64,000 nt of DNA from Algoriphagus halophilus (lineage in GTDB: Bacteria > Bacteroidota > Bacteroidia > Cytophagales > Cyclobacteriaceae), in the NCBI RefSeq assembly GCF_900129785.1, contig NZ_FSRC01000001.1, forward strand, positions 2,728,001 to 2,792,000, read 5' to 3'. Both the position numbers and the translations under genes were made by a program. The notes below the pieces were generated by a model. The model was not told the DNA's origin. It was given only the letters and a program-made list of their open reading frames with translations, and did no database searches. Positions 19,112 through 28,812 of this stretch are shown here, piece after piece (within the stretch, counting starts at the first letter, position 1; each line of letters opens with the position of its first letter).

Positions 19112-19855
19112 ATGCTACACATTTTAAATGGAGATTCTTTAGCCTCAAAATTCCCTCCCGATATTCATGGCCAACGAGCCATAGTCAGAGAATGCCTTTT
19201 AGACGGACCGGTAGAAGCCCACTCTCTGGAAGAATTATGGGTAATCAGGAATGAGTACCTAACCACTAATTTTGGAAGTCAAGAAGTTGGATACTTTGAG
19301 CAAGTGGTTCCAGAATTTGAAAAAATATTAACCGCTAGATCGGATGAGAAGGTGTATTGTTGGTTTGAGAAAGACCTTTTTTGCCAGGTAAACTTATGGT
19401 TTGTCATGAACTTGCTTAGCAAGCATCAAGGAGAAGTTTATCTAGTCCTTCCCGAAAAAGCAGATATCCGTTTGGGGTTTGCTGAATTGAATGAACGGCA
19501 ACTGCATGAACATTTTAGAGACGCCCGATTACTAAGTAAAAACGAAAGGTCTATCTTGGGTAATTTATGGACCCTGTATCAATTGCAACATATAGACGAA
19601 GCTTTGACACTTGCCAAACAAGATCATTATGAGTTGCCCTTTTTGCTGGAAGCTGTACAAGCATGGAAAGATGCCATTCCTCATGGAGGCTACCCTGGAA
19701 AGCCAAAAGCCACATTACTGGAAATCATGGCTGAGCTTAAGACGGATGAGTTCAAAAAAATATTTTTAGAATTCATCAAAAGAGTACCCATTTATGGTTT
19801 TGGTGACCTCCAAGTAAAAAGACTGTTGGAAGAAATAAAAAAAGAAGCTGTTTGA
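19112..19855 (+). CDS. DUF1835 domain-containing protein
   Basis: A 247-residue cytosolic protein. The N-terminal LHILNGDSLASKF and the block IVRECLLDGPV are characteristic of DUF1835, whose members are uncharacterised. The middle part (EKVYCWFEKDLFCQVNLW) and the C-terminal helical part (about 150-247) also fit. It starts one base after the stop of the DUF1801 gene and its stop codon lies inside the loop of the downstream terminator. Confidence 0.8.
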   Translation: MLHILNGDSLASKFPPDIHGQRAIVRECLLDGPVEAHSLEELWVIRNEYLTTNFGSQEVGYFEQVVPEFEKILTARSDEKVYCWFEKDLFCQVNLWFVMNLLSKHQGEVYLVLPEKADIRLGFAELNERQLHEHFRDARLLSKNERSILGNLWTLYQLQHIDEALTLAKQDHYELPFLLEAVQAWKDAIPHGGYPGKPKATLLEIMAELKTDEFKKIFLEFIKRVPIYGFGDLQVKRLLEEIKKEAV

Positions 19856-19869
19856 CAGCTTCTTTTTTT
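19841..19869. terminator. Terminator overlapping the DUF1835 stop codon
   Basis: AAAGAAGCTG, loop TTTGA (containing the TGA stop), CAGCTTCTTT, then T's. The symmetrical A and T flanks make it usable from both strands; the convergent membrane-protein gene ends at 19871. Confidence 0.85.
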
Positions 19870-19870
19870 G

Positions 19871-20461
19871 TTACAATTCCGAAAGCAATTTCTCGGAAGA
19901 ATCTATTACATTTTTATATTTTCCAAGGGCCCATCTACTGAATAAAAACATGAATAACAGGGCTACAGGCAGATAGATCACCCAAAACAATGGTTTGGAT
20001 ATCATGTCCCCTGATCCTTGGATCTCTGAAATCGGAGGTAATACAGTCACCAGAACCAAGGCACCAAATATCATCCCATATTTTTGCACTTTCCAGAATC
20101 TGATTTTTGCTTTCTCAAACTTCTCCAACATTTTGGCAGGCGCTTCATGATCAATTTTGACACTTCTCATTGCTTTGATCGCAGACAAGCTTGAAATAGG
20201 CAAAATGGTCATGATCAAAATGGTAATCATGGCAAATACCTGATTGTACCACAATTCAAGTTCAGGAAGTTTTGAAAGCAAATACATGGCGTAGACAAAA
20301 CATATCATGGAACCTATGGTTTCAGTAAAGCGAATATGGTTGAGTTTCTTTCTGAATTTCTGTTTGGTGATTTCCATGAGTAGTTCTTTTTGAATTTTAT
20401 CCTGTTTTTCAATTTTTTGGCTCAGATCAGCCCATAATGATTGCATCTCTTCTAATTCCAT
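19871..20461 (-). CDS. Four-helix membrane protein co-encoded with an ECF sigma factor
   Basis: I do not recognise a named family. The 196-residue product has a charged cytosolic N-terminus (about 1-45, MELEEMQSLWADLSQKIE), two hydrophobic helices (about 48-66 and 73-93), a basic loop with EAPAKMLEKFEKAKIRFWK, two more helices (about 128-146 and 154-174) and a short tail. Its ATG overlaps the end of the sigma factor gene by 10 nt, so translation is coupled. By position it is a candidate membrane-bound anti-sigma factor, but it has no recognisable zinc-binding or ASDI anti-sigma motif. A second sigma/membrane pair with the same layout lies at 43710-44844. Confidence 0.75.
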   Translation of the reverse strand: MELEEMQSLWADLSQKIEKQDKIQKELLMEITKQKFRKKLNHIRFTETIGSMICFVYAMYLLSKLPELELWYNQVFAMITILIMTILPISSLSAIKAMRSVKIDHEAPAKMLEKFEKAKIRFWKVQKYGMIFGALVLVTVLPPISEIQGSGDMISKPLFWVIYLPVALLFMFLFSRWALGKYKNVIDSSEKLLSEL

Positions 20462-20958
20462 ATCTTCGTTGGTTTAGGCTCGGCTTCAGATTTTAGTTTT
20501 TGTTTGATTCGGGACATTCGAGTCCCCACATTGCTTGTGGATATTCCGGTAATCTGGCCTATCTCCTCATAGCTTTTCCCCTCCAAAAAAAGGAACATGA
20601 TTCCTCGATCCAATAAATTCAGATTCCTGATCTGTGCATACAGCCATTTGATCTTTTCTTCTTTTTCTGAATCAACCGACTCTGAATAATTCATAAAAGA
20701 ATGATCCAATGACACCAACAAGGGTTTCTTCTTTGATTTATTTAAATGAGTAATTGCCGTATTCATCCCCACTCTATAAAGCCAGGTACTTGGCTTGGAA
20801 GCCTTTTTAAATTGATCAAATGACTTCCAGGTTTGGTAAACAATTTCCTGATACAAATCATCTTGTTCTTCCTTTTCATTGGAATACACCAAGGTAATCT
20901 TGTAGATCAGCCCTTGATTCTCCTGAATTAGATTGACGAATTCTTCTTCCTTACTCAT
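20452..20958 (-). CDS. ECF-type RNA polymerase sigma factor 1
   Basis: A 168-residue sigma-70 family factor with only regions 2 and 4. Region 2 spans about residues 10-75, with the conserved DDLYQEIVYQTWKSFDQF and WLYRVGMNTAITHLNK. Region 4 spans about 105-158 (LLDRGIMFLFLEGKSYEEIGQ and ISTSNVGTRMSRIKQKL, the helix-turn-helix). Short length and domain content match ECF sigma factors. It is the first gene of a two-gene operon with the overlapping membrane protein, which probably controls it. Target promoters are not identifiable from this window. Confidence 0.92.
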   Translation of the reverse strand: MSKEEEFVNLIQENQGLIYKITLVYSNEKEEQDDLYQEIVYQTWKSFDQFKKASKPSTWLYRVGMNTAITHLNKSKKKPLLVSLDHSFMNYSESVDSEKEEKIKWLYAQIRNLNLLDRGIMFLFLEGKSYEEIGQITGISTSNVGTRMSRIKQKLKSEAEPKPTKIWN

Positions 20959-21109
20959 TTACTTGGTTTTACTCATTAGTCTCATTATCAAGAAAAAAAT
21001 CACAGATCACCTCATTTTTTTTCAAAAAAATCAATTTGAACCAAAAACCCATTCTTTGATTCATTTCAGAAATCCTGTCTTCTAAAATACCAAATGCTTA
21101 TTTTCGAAT

Positions 21110-22090
21110 ATGCAATGGACCACAAGTTTTGAAATTCCTCCCCATCCAAAACCTATTTCTCACACAGATAAGATTCTTAGCCTAGGCTCTTGCTTTGCGG
21201 AAACCATGGGGAAAAGAATGCAGGAATTAAAAATGGATATTTTAATTAATCCATTTGGAACCCTCTTCCACCCTATCCCCATATGTCAGTTGCTCGAAGC
21301 TGCTTTGGAAGATCAATACCTTCCCGAAAATATGTTTCTCGAACGAGATGGAATGCATTTTCATTATTGGGCACATTCCCAAGTGATGGGCTATTCTTTT
21401 GAGGAACTCAGAGGTAGATTGACAGGTGAACGATTTCTCACTAAGGAATACCTCTTATCCAGTAATTATTTGATTTTGACTCTGGGAACAGCTTGGCTTT
21501 ATGAGTTGGCTGAAAGTTCGGAACCCGTAGCCAATTGCCATAAGCAGCCCGGAAAACTATTCTCAAAAAGATTGACGGGACTGGATGAAATGTCCAATCA
21601 GCTCGCTCGGGTTTTTCAAAAGCTTCAAGTAAAGAATCCCCATTTGCAGATCATCTTAACGCTTAGTCCAGTTAGACATATCAAAGATGGAATCCCTGAA
21701 AATCAACTGAGCAAGAGTTTATTAAGGGTATTGTGTGGGGAGTTTGCCAATGAATATGAACAGGTACATTATTTCCCCTCCTATGAAATCATGGTAGATG
21801 AATTAAGGGAATATCGCTTTTATAAACCTGATTTGATCCACCCTACTTTACAAGCAGAAGATTATATCTGGAGCAAGTGGCAAAATTCCTTGTTCACAGA
21901 AGAATCCCAAGGATTGTTTGAAAAAATTAAAAGTGTCAAACTGGAGCTTGCACATAGACCACTGAACCCAAAAAGCATCGCACATCAAAAATTCCTTCAA
22001 AACTTAAAAGAGAAACTGGAACGATTGAACAGTCAAATTGATTTTTCAAAAGAACTGGAGACCGTAACCAATACGCTTTCCGAATTCTGA
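21110..22090 (+). CDS. GSCFA domain-containing protein
   Basis: A 326-residue cytosolic protein named after its motif, seen here as LGSCFAE (residues 25-31). Further family features are the [13 protein letters not shown] block, the [11 protein letters not shown] strand and the [12 protein letters not shown] block. GSCFA proteins are distantly related to SGNH/GDSL-like hydrolases, with the GSCFA serine in the nucleophile position and a C-terminal DLIHP motif; the substrate is unknown. It is the first gene of an operon with the thioredoxin-domain protein 7 nt downstream, then priA. Confidence 0.85.
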   Translation: MQWTTSFEIPPHPKPISHTDKILSLGSCFAETMGKRMQELKMDILINPFGTLFHPIPICQLLEAALEDQYLPENMFLERDGMHFHYWAHSQVMGYSFEELRGRLTGERFLTKEYLLSSNYLILTLGTAWLYELAESSEPVANCHKQPGKLFSKRLTGLDEMSNQLARVFQKLQVKNPHLQIILTLSPVRHIKDGIPENQLSKSLLRVLCGEFANEYEQVHYFPSYEIMVDELREYRFYKPDLIHPTLQAEDYIWSKWQNSLFTEESQGLFEKIKSVKLELAHRPLNPKSIAHQKFLQNLKEKLERLNSQIDFSKELETVTNTLSEF

Positions 22091-22097
22091 ATCTACC

Positions 22098-24134
22098 ATG
22101 AGTAAACCTTCCAACAGGCTGATCAATAGCCAAAGCCCATATCTTCTACAACATGCTCATAATCCGGTCGACTGGTACCCATGGGGACCTGAAGCCTTGA
22201 GAAGAGCCGAACTAGAAAACAAGCCCATTATTGTGTCCATCGGATATTCTGCATGTCATTGGTGTCATGTCATGGAGCGGGAAAGCTTTGAAGATCAGGT
22301 CACTGCAGACCTGATGAATGAAAATTTTGTATGCATCAAGATTGACCGGGAAGAACGGCCGGACATAGACAACATCTACATGGATGCGGTGCAGGCCATG
22401 GGGCTTCAGGGAGGTTGGCCTTTGAACGTATTTTTGATGCCGAACCAAAAGCCCTTTTATGGTGGCACCTATTTTCCGAATTCCCAATGGAAAAACCTGT
22501 TGGCCAACATCGCGGATGCCTTCGCCAAACATGAAGATCAACTGGCAGAAAGTGCCGCCGGTTTTGGTATCAGTATTTCCAAAAAAGAAACAGAGAAATA
22601 TGGAATTGTTCCTGGAGATGTGGAATTAGATCCAGATGATCTAGCTGAAATCGTTACCAAATTGAGCAGCCAATTTGATCCTGATTGGGGTGGAATGAAC
22701 CGGATTCCTAAATTCCCCATGCCTGCAATCTGGAATTTTATATTGGACTATGCCTTGTTGAGCAACAGCCAAGTTTTAATCGAAAAGGTTCTGTTTACAC
22801 TTCGCAAAATCGGTATGGGTGGAATATACGATCATCTCCGAGGGGGTTTTGCCCGCTATTCGGTAGATGGTGAATGGTTTGCCCCCCATTTTGAAAAGAT
22901 GCTTTATGACAACGGCCAATTATTGGAACTCTATGCCAAGGCCTATCAAGTAAGCAAAGAAGATTTTTTCCTGGAGAAAGTAAATGAAACCATCCAGTGG
23001 CTTTCGGAAGAAATGCTACAAGAAGAAGGAGCTTTTCAAGCAGCGCAAGACGCCGATAGCGAGGGAGTGGAAGGAAAATTCTACACTTGGTCTTATCAGG
23101 AACTTGAACAGGTCATTCCAGAACACCTTGCCTGGTTCGCAGAACTTTACAACTTGAAGTCCACTGGTAATTGGGAAGAAGGTGTGAATATTTTATTCCA
23201 GACCTCCACTTACGCTACCGTAGCCGCAAATCATGGAATGACTGAGGAGGAGTTGATTTCAAAGCTGACAAAGGTAAAAAGCCAGTTACTATCGGTAAGG
23301 AACCGAAGAATCCACCCCGGAAAAGACGATAAAATTTTGAGTGGCTGGAATGGTTTAATGTCCACAGGCTTAATTCAATCCTATCTTGCAAGCGGAAACC
23401 AAGAAGCTTTAAAGCTAGCTATTCAAAACAGGGAATTTATTTCCAAAAAGATGACAGTGGAAGGAAAGTTGTTCCGATCCTATAAAAACGGACAAGCCTA
23501 TACTCCTGCATTTCTGGAAGATTATGCCGCCCTCATCCGAACAGACCTGATGCTGTTTGAGGCAACCGGTGCTTCCTCCTACCTTGATGCAGCTGTATCC
23601 CTGACAAACATTTGCTTGAATGAGTTTTTCGATGAAAGTGATGGGTTCTTCTACTTTAATAACCCAAACTCAGAAAAACTGATAGCCAATAAAAAAGAAC
23701 TCTTTGACAATGTCATTCCCGCTTCCAATTCTATGATGGCAAGAAATTTACACCGGATTTCTTTGTTTACTTATGATGAAAAATATCAGGAAATGGCCAA
23801 TAAAATGCTGGGTGGAATGAAGGAGTTAATTCTCAAAGAACCCGGATTTCTTTGCAACTGGGCCAACCTGTATTTGGAAAAACTGGTCCCTACAGCTGAA
23901 ATCGCCATTGTTGGAAAAGGTGCCAGTCAACTCGCTTCGGAACTGAAACAACAATACCTTGCCAATACGCTTGTGGTCTACTCTGAAGAATTGACAGAAA
24001 CTGCCCCAATACTTCAGGGTAAAACCCCTGATTCCAAAGGAAATGCTTTAATTTATGTTTGCTTCGACCATGCCTGTCAAAAGCCGGTAAGTACCATCGA
24101 AGAAGCAATTTCTCAACTACCCTATTTAGCCTGA
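22098..24134 (+). CDS. Thioredoxin domain-containing protein, YyaL/DUF255 type
   Basis: A 678-residue cytosolic protein. The N-terminal third is a thioredoxin-like domain with the family-specific stretches NSPYLLQH-like [20 protein letters not shown] and the redox motif C53-H-W-C56 followed by HVMERESF. The rest is an (alpha/alpha)6-barrel-like domain, as in glycan-processing enzymes ([63 protein letters not shown]). The homologue in animals is SPATA20. Its substrate is not established. It lies 7 nt after the GSCFA gene and 4 nt before priA. Confidence 0.9.
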   Translation: MSKPSNRLINSQSPYLLQHAHNPVDWYPWGPEALRRAELENKPIIVSIGYSACHWCHVMERESFEDQVTADLMNENFVCIKIDREERPDIDNIYMDAVQAMGLQGGWPLNVFLMPNQKPFYGGTYFPNSQWKNLLANIADAFAKHEDQLAESAAGFGISISKKETEKYGIVPGDVELDPDDLAEIVTKLSSQFDPDWGGMNRIPKFPMPAIWNFILDYALLSNSQVLIEKVLFTLRKIGMGGIYDHLRGGFARYSVDGEWFAPHFEKMLYDNGQLLELYAKAYQVSKEDFFLEKVNETIQWLSEEMLQEEGAFQAAQDADSEGVEGKFYTWSYQELEQVIPEHLAWFAELYNLKSTGNWEEGVNILFQTSTYATVAANHGMTEEELISKLTKVKSQLLSVRNRRIHPGKDDKILSGWNGLMSTGLIQSYLASGNQEALKLAIQNREFISKKMTVEGKLFRSYKNGQAYTPAFLEDYAALIRTDLMLFEATGASSYLDAAVSLTNICLNEFFDESDGFFYFNNPNSEKLIANKKELFDNVIPASNSMMARNLHRISLFTYDEKYQEMANKMLGGMKELILKEPGFLCNWANLYLEKLVPTAEIAIVGKGASQLASELKQQYLANTLVVYSEELTETAPILQGKTPDSKGNALIYVCFDHACQKPVSTIEEAISQLPYLA

Positions 24135-24138
24135 TTCC

Positions 24139-26661
24139 TTGGAAAGCTTGATTACCCATCCAGATTTATTCCCAGACGAAGGAAACAACACCTTTGCCGA
24201 TATCATCTTACCGGTTCCTATTCCAAGGATGTTTACCTATCGGATTCCAACTGCTTTGGTTTCCCAAGTTCAGATTGGAGCTAGAGTCATTGTGCAGTTC
24301 GGAAGGAAAAAAGTACTGACAGGAATCATTGGCAAGGTGCACTCAAAACCTCCCAAAGCATACGAAGCAAAACCTATTCTAGACATTTTGGATGAACAAC
24401 CTACTGTCAACCCGCTCCAAATTCGATTTTGGGTCTGGATGGCAGAATATTATTGTTGCCATATCGGAGAAGTTATGCTGGCGGCATTGCCTTCTGGGCT
24501 CAGACTGAGTAGCGAAAGTAAAGTGCAGCTCCATCCTAATTTCGTAGCTGAGGAAAGTCCGTATCCTCTGGATGCACGCGAGGAGCTGATTTTGGAAGCT
24601 TTGGAAAACAGGGCGGAGCTCAGCTATGAGGATTGTGAGAAGATTCTGGGTATCAAGACCATCCACCCCATCCTCAAAAGTCTGGTCTATAAGGAAGCCA
24701 TTCTGATTTTTGAACGGGTTCAGGATAAATACACTCCCAAAGTTGAAACCAGAATTCGTTTAAAGCAGGAAATCGCAGAGGACAAACAATCCCTGGAACA
24801 GCTCTTCGAACAACTGTCAGGTAAGGCAAAACAGGAATCTATTTTATTAAAATACCTGCGGGATATCCCCGTTTTTAATAACCCAAGCCTGAATGAAAAA
24901 GGCTTGGATAAAGCTTCTTTGTTGGAAGAAGGAGATTCGGAAAGCTCCCTCAAAACACTGATTAAAAATGGTGTCTTTGAGTCCTTTAAGCAGGTAGTCA
25001 ATCGAATTGATGAAACGGAAGTAACCGCAGGAGAAATCATACTTTCAGAAAGACAGGAACTTGCCATCTCAGAAATCAAGTCCCATTTCGATACTAAATC
25101 TACGGTGTTGCTACATGGTATTACTGGAAGTGGAAAAACGGAAATCTATATTCAACTGATCAAAGAAGTATTGGACTCGGGTTCTCAAGTCTTAATGTTG
25201 CTCCCAGAAATTGCCTTGACTACTCAAATAGTATCGAGGCTAAAGCAAGTTTTTGGAGGTCAAATGGGCGTTTACCACTCCAAGTATTCGGATAATGAAC
25301 GCGTAGAAGTCTGGAATGGCGTCATCTCAGGAAGATTCCCTTTTGTGGTGGGTGTACGATCCTCTATCTTTTTGCCATTCGACAGCTTAGGAATGATCAT
25401 CGTGGATGAGGAACATGAGTCCAGCTACAAGCAGTTTGATCCAGCTCCAAGGTTTCAGGCCCGGGACTCTGCCATCATGTTGGCTTATTTTCATCAGGCA
25501 AAAACCTTATTAGGATCAGCCACCCCTTCTTTTGAATCTTATTTTAATGCCACTGAAACTCAAAAATACGGTTTGGTAGAGCTCTCCGAGCGCTATGGAA
25601 AATCCAACTTACCTAAATTCCATCTAGCAGACCTTGGAGCCGATAAGCGAAAAAACCTGCTAAAGGTAGACTCCACCAGAATGATGCGTGAAAAAATCCA
25701 AGAGGCATTGAGCAAGCAGGAGCAAGTCCTAATTTTCCAGAATAGAAGAGGCTACTCTCCTTACATACAATGTGAAGACTGTGGATGGACAGGACAATGC
25801 ATTCAGTGCGATGTAAGTCTTACCTATCATCAATTCGCCGAAGAACTGAGATGCCATTATTGCGGCTACAAAGAAAAGGTCCCTACCTCCTGCCCTGCTT
25901 GTGGGGGAAGTCATTTAACCACGATGGGAATGGGGACGGAACGGATTGAAGAATCCTTAAGTCTGCTCTTCCCAGAAGCTAGAATCGGAAGAATGGACTT
26001 GGATACCACCAGAAGCAAATATGGATATCAAAAATTACTGGATGAATTTGGTTCAGGCCATATAGATATTTTGGTGGGTACCCAAATGATCACCAAAGGA
26101 CTGGATTTTGGAAATGTCACAGTGGTCGGAGTCTGGGATGGAGATCGGATTTTAAATTTCCCAGATTTCAGGTCGGGAGAACGGGCATACCAACAAATTA
26201 CCCAAGTAGCAGGTAGAGCCGGAAGAAGGGAAGCCAAAGGAAATGTCATCATCCAAACCAGAAAAGCAGATGAGGCCATCTATCAACAAGTTATTAAAGG
26301 TGATTATTTGGAATTTTATCAACATGAAATTCATGAACGAAAAAAATTCTACTATCCTCCCTATGTCAAACTGATCAAAATCACTACCAGGCACAGCGAT
26401 TTCAAAACTGCAGAAAAAGCTGCCATGGATTTGCATCGACAAATGGCAGGAATCGCGGTGAAGAAGATTGTGTTAGGCCCTGAAAAAGCATTGATTGGAA
26501 GAATTAAAAACCAATACCAATTCGAAAGTTTGATCAAGTTGGATCGCTCTGGTGCCTCGCAAACTGAATTCAAAACGCAAATTGCTCAAATTCAGGAACA
26601 AATTACGGCTAAACCAGAATTTCGATCGGTGCGGTTTATTGTAGACGTGGACCCTAATTAA
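24139..26661 (+). CDS. priA: Primosomal protein N' (replication restart helicase PriA), TTG start
   Basis: An 840-residue DEAH-type 3'-5' helicase that reloads the replisome at stalled forks. The N-terminal DNA-binding domain begins at ADIILPVPIPRMFTYRIP. Walker A is GITGSGKTE (327-335) and Walker B is DEEH (423-426). Eight zinc-binding cysteines lie at 545, 548, 554, 557, 572, 575, 585 and 588, and helicase motifs LVGTQMITKGLDF and QVAGRAGR are present. No ATG or GTG exists between the upstream in-frame stop (24127-24129) and the conserved N-terminus. Initiation must use TTG at 24139 (or TTG at 24148), 4 nt after the previous stop, which implies translational coupling. Its 3' end overlaps the convergent hydrolase gene by 4 nt. 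Confidence 0.95.
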   Translation: MESLITHPDLFPDEGNNTFADIILPVPIPRMFTYRIPTALVSQVQIGARVIVQFGRKKVLTGIIGKVHSKPPKAYEAKPILDILDEQPTVNPLQIRFWVWMAEYYCCHIGEVMLAALPSGLRLSSESKVQLHPNFVAEESPYPLDAREELILEALENRAELSYEDCEKILGIKTIHPILKSLVYKEAILIFERVQDKYTPKVETRIRLKQEIAEDKQSLEQLFEQLSGKAKQESILLKYLRDIPVFNNPSLNEKGLDKASLLEEGDSESSLKTLIKNGVFESFKQVVNRIDETEVTAGEIILSERQELAISEIKSHFDTKSTVLLHGITGSGKTEIYIQLIKEVLDSGSQVLMLLPEIALTTQIVSRLKQVFGGQMGVYHSKYSDNERVEVWNGVISGRFPFVVGVRSSIFLPFDSLGMIIVDEEHESSYKQFDPAPRFQARDSAIMLAYFHQAKTLLGSATPSFESYFNATETQKYGLVELSERYGKSNLPKFHLADLGADKRKNLLKVDSTRMMREKIQEALSKQEQVLIFQNRRGYSPYIQCEDCGWTGQCIQCDVSLTYHQFAEELRCHYCGYKEKVPTSCPACGGSHLTTMGMGTERIEESLSLLFPEARIGRMDLDTTRSKYGYQKLLDEFGSGHIDILVGTQMITKGLDFGNVTVVGVWDGDRILNFPDFRSGERAYQQITQVAGRAGRREAKGNVIIQTRKADEAIYQQVIKGDYLEFYQHEIHERKKFYYPPYVKLIKITTRHSDFKTAEKAAMDLHRQMAGIAVKKIVLGPEKALIGRIKNQYQFESLIKLDRSGASQTEFKTQIAQIQEQITAKPEFRSVRFIVDVDPN

Positions 26662-27545
26662 GGTTTCAAGCTAGTCGCTTTTCTTGACTCACTTGCTTCT
26701 TTTCGAATAAAGCCCAACACATCATCATATCCCTGACTCCCCGTCCAAAAAAACTGAGTAATCATGGGAATATGCTTTTTGTGAGGATAAAACTCGTAGG
26801 ACACCTCCGCCTCTTCCTCTTCGGCTTTTTCCAAAAACCGGTCGATACTTTCTGAAATGGAAGGATAAGTTCGCTCCCCCTCCAATATCAGTAAAGGGAT
26901 TTTTTGCCCTTCCAAAAAGTAAATGGGGGAATAGCTTTTCCAAACATCTGGATTCTCCGTAAAGGTTTGGAAATACTTCTTTCCCTCTGATGGATAATCA
27001 CTCAAAAACCAATGCATATCCAAGCCTGCTGGATCAATCAAAATTCCTCCCTTGATTGGGTTGTCCATACCCAATTCCTCAAAATATTCATTGTTAGTAG
27101 ATAAAACAGCTGCTAAATGGGCTCCTGCAGAATGTCCCGAAACAAAGATCTGATCTGCGCTTCCTCCATACTTTGCTATATTTTCTTTGGTCCATCGAAC
27201 AGCCTGGGCAGCAGTTTTGACCATTTCCTCCACCTGGTAATCGGGAGAAAGGGGATAATCTGCAATCACGGTCACAACCTCTCTTCTCGCCATCCTACTT
27301 CCCAAAAAATCATAGATCTCCTTTTTGCCACTTTCCCAGCTTCCTCCATACAAAAAGATCATCACAGGAAGACTATCTGCTTTTTTGGGAGAAAATACAT
27401 TGAGACTTTTTCTTGGAATAGAGGCATCCAAGTCTGAATTGGTGTACTCGAGCCCTTTGTATCGATGCACTCCTTTAAATGCACAGGAATTCAACATCAA
27501 GAGCACTAAGACCAAAAAATATCTATAGGTAACTAGGTGGTTCAT
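26658..27545 (-). CDS. Alpha/beta hydrolase lipoprotein (carboxylesterase-like)
   Basis: A 295-residue exported lipoprotein (MLNSC, Cys21) with an alpha/beta hydrolase fold of the BD-FAE/HSL-like group. The nucleophile elbow is GHSAGAH with Ser139. The usual HGG oxyanion motif reads YGGSW (66-70), with tyrosine replacing histidine. The candidate catalytic histidine lies in PHKKHIP near the C-terminus. The position where an aspartate is normally found (G-x-x-D) reads GERTYPS, so the acid residue is unclear. It is probably an esterase, though activity could be altered. It ends inside the last codons of priA on the opposite strand. Confidence 0.8.
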   Translation of the reverse strand: MNHLVTYRYFLVLVLLMLNSCAFKGVHRYKGLEYTNSDLDASIPRKSLNVFSPKKADSLPVMIFLYGGSWESGKKEIYDFLGSRMARREVVTVIADYPLSPDYQVEEMVKTAAQAVRWTKENIAKYGGSADQIFVSGHSAGAHLAAVLSTNNEYFEELGMDNPIKGGILIDPAGLDMHWFLSDYPSEGKKYFQTFTENPDVWKSYSPIYFLEGQKIPLLILEGERTYPSISESIDRFLEKAEEEEAEVSYEFYPHKKHIPMITQFFWTGSQGYDDVLGFIRKEASESRKATSLKP

Positions 27546-27699
27546 AGGTGGTGGTAGCCGAAATCAATGACTACTAAAATAACGTAATCTTACGGAATAT
27601 GGAATTAAAAAATTAAGTGGTTCAATAAAACTGGACTTATCCCATAATTGTCCTTATTTTCAGGTAAGCAAAATCCAACTTTCCACTCAAAGGATCCCT

Positions 27700-28812
27700 A
27701 TGAGAAAATTCAGCTTTGAGTACATGAGCTTCCCAACAATTTTATTGTCCGGGCTTCTCTTCTTTATTTTTTCCTGTAGCAATGGTTCCGGAGAACGAAT
27801 CAGCCCAGAAGTAAAGTCCATTACCGAATCAGTCTATGCCTCCGGCAATATCAAAGCCATTGATCAATACGATGCATTTACCAATGCAAGTGGCCCAATC
27901 CAAGAGATTTTTGTGGAAGAAGGAGATTCAGTAGCTATTGGAACTCCCCTATTGGCAGTATTCAGTGAGCGCGAAAAACTCAGCAGGGAAAATGCGGAAC
28001 TCGCCAAATCCTATGCAGACCTACAAGCCAACCAATCACGGCTTCGAGACCTGCAACTCTCCATTGACCTTAATAAAAGCAAGATGCAAAATGACTCCTT
28101 GCTGTATGTTCGACAAAAAAGCCTACATGATCAAAACATTGGCACTGAGATAGAATTCGAGCAAAAAAAGCTGAACTGGGAAAATTCAAAGACAGCCTAT
28201 GAGTCTGCTTTGATCCGATATAATGACCTCAAACGTGAAATTGAATTCAATTCCAGCAGTGCTTCCAAAAATTTAGCCATCAGCAAGGTCCTAGAAAGTG
28301 ATTATGTGTTAAAAAGTAAGATCAACGGAAAAGTGTATGCGCTCTTGAAAGAAAGAGGTGAAATGGTGACTCCACAGGTGGCATTGGCGGTTCTGGGGAG
28401 TGCGGATGAATTCCTCTTAGAACTTCAAGTGGATGAATACGACATTTCGAAAGTAGAGGTAGGACAACGGGTTTCTGTTTCCATGGACAGCTATAAAGGG
28501 CAGGTATTCGAAGCGGTGGTGAGTAAAATCTACCCTTTGATGGATATGCAAAGCAAAAGTTTTAAAGTAGAAGCTAAATTCACCAGATCGCCTCCACAGC
28601 TATATCCCAATCTCACCTTGGAAGCAAATATCATTACGGAAGTAAAAGATCAGGCCTTGGTGATCCCTAGAGCCTATTTGATTGCAGATTCCCTGGTAGT
28701 CAATGAAAATGAAGACACCCTACTTGTCAAAGTCGGAATCAGAAATTATCAATTCGCAGAGATCCTGGAGGGAATTGATGCATCCACTGTTTTATTGAAA
28801 CCTGCCTTATGA
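27700..28812 (+). CDS. HlyD/MacA-type periplasmic adaptor lipoprotein
   Basis: A 370-residue membrane-fusion protein linking an inner-membrane ABC exporter to an outer-membrane channel. The signal sequence ends FIFSC with Cys26. The lipoyl-like half motifs flank a coiled coil of about residues 95-190 (many Lys, Glu and Leu heptads), then a beta-barrel domain (VDEYDISKVEVGQRVSVSMD) and a membrane-proximal domain. It is the first gene of a three-gene operon and its stop overlaps the permease start (ATGA). No TolC-like outer-membrane factor is encoded nearby, so a shared one elsewhere is inferred. Confidence 0.88.
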   Translation: MRKFSFEYMSFPTILLSGLLFFIFSCSNGSGERISPEVKSITESVYASGNIKAIDQYDAFTNASGPIQEIFVEEGDSVAIGTPLLAVFSEREKLSRENAELAKSYADLQANQSRLRDLQLSIDLNKSKMQNDSLLYVRQKSLHDQNIGTEIEFEQKKLNWENSKTAYESALIRYNDLKREIEFNSSSASKNLAISKVLESDYVLKSKINGKVYALLKERGEMVTPQVALAVLGSADEFLLELQVDEYDISKVEVGQRVSVSMDSYKGQVFEAVVSKIYPLMDMQSKSFKVEAKFTRSPPQLYPNLTLEANIITEVKDQALVIPRAYLIADSLVVNENEDTLLVKVGIRNYQFAEILEGIDASTVLLKPAL

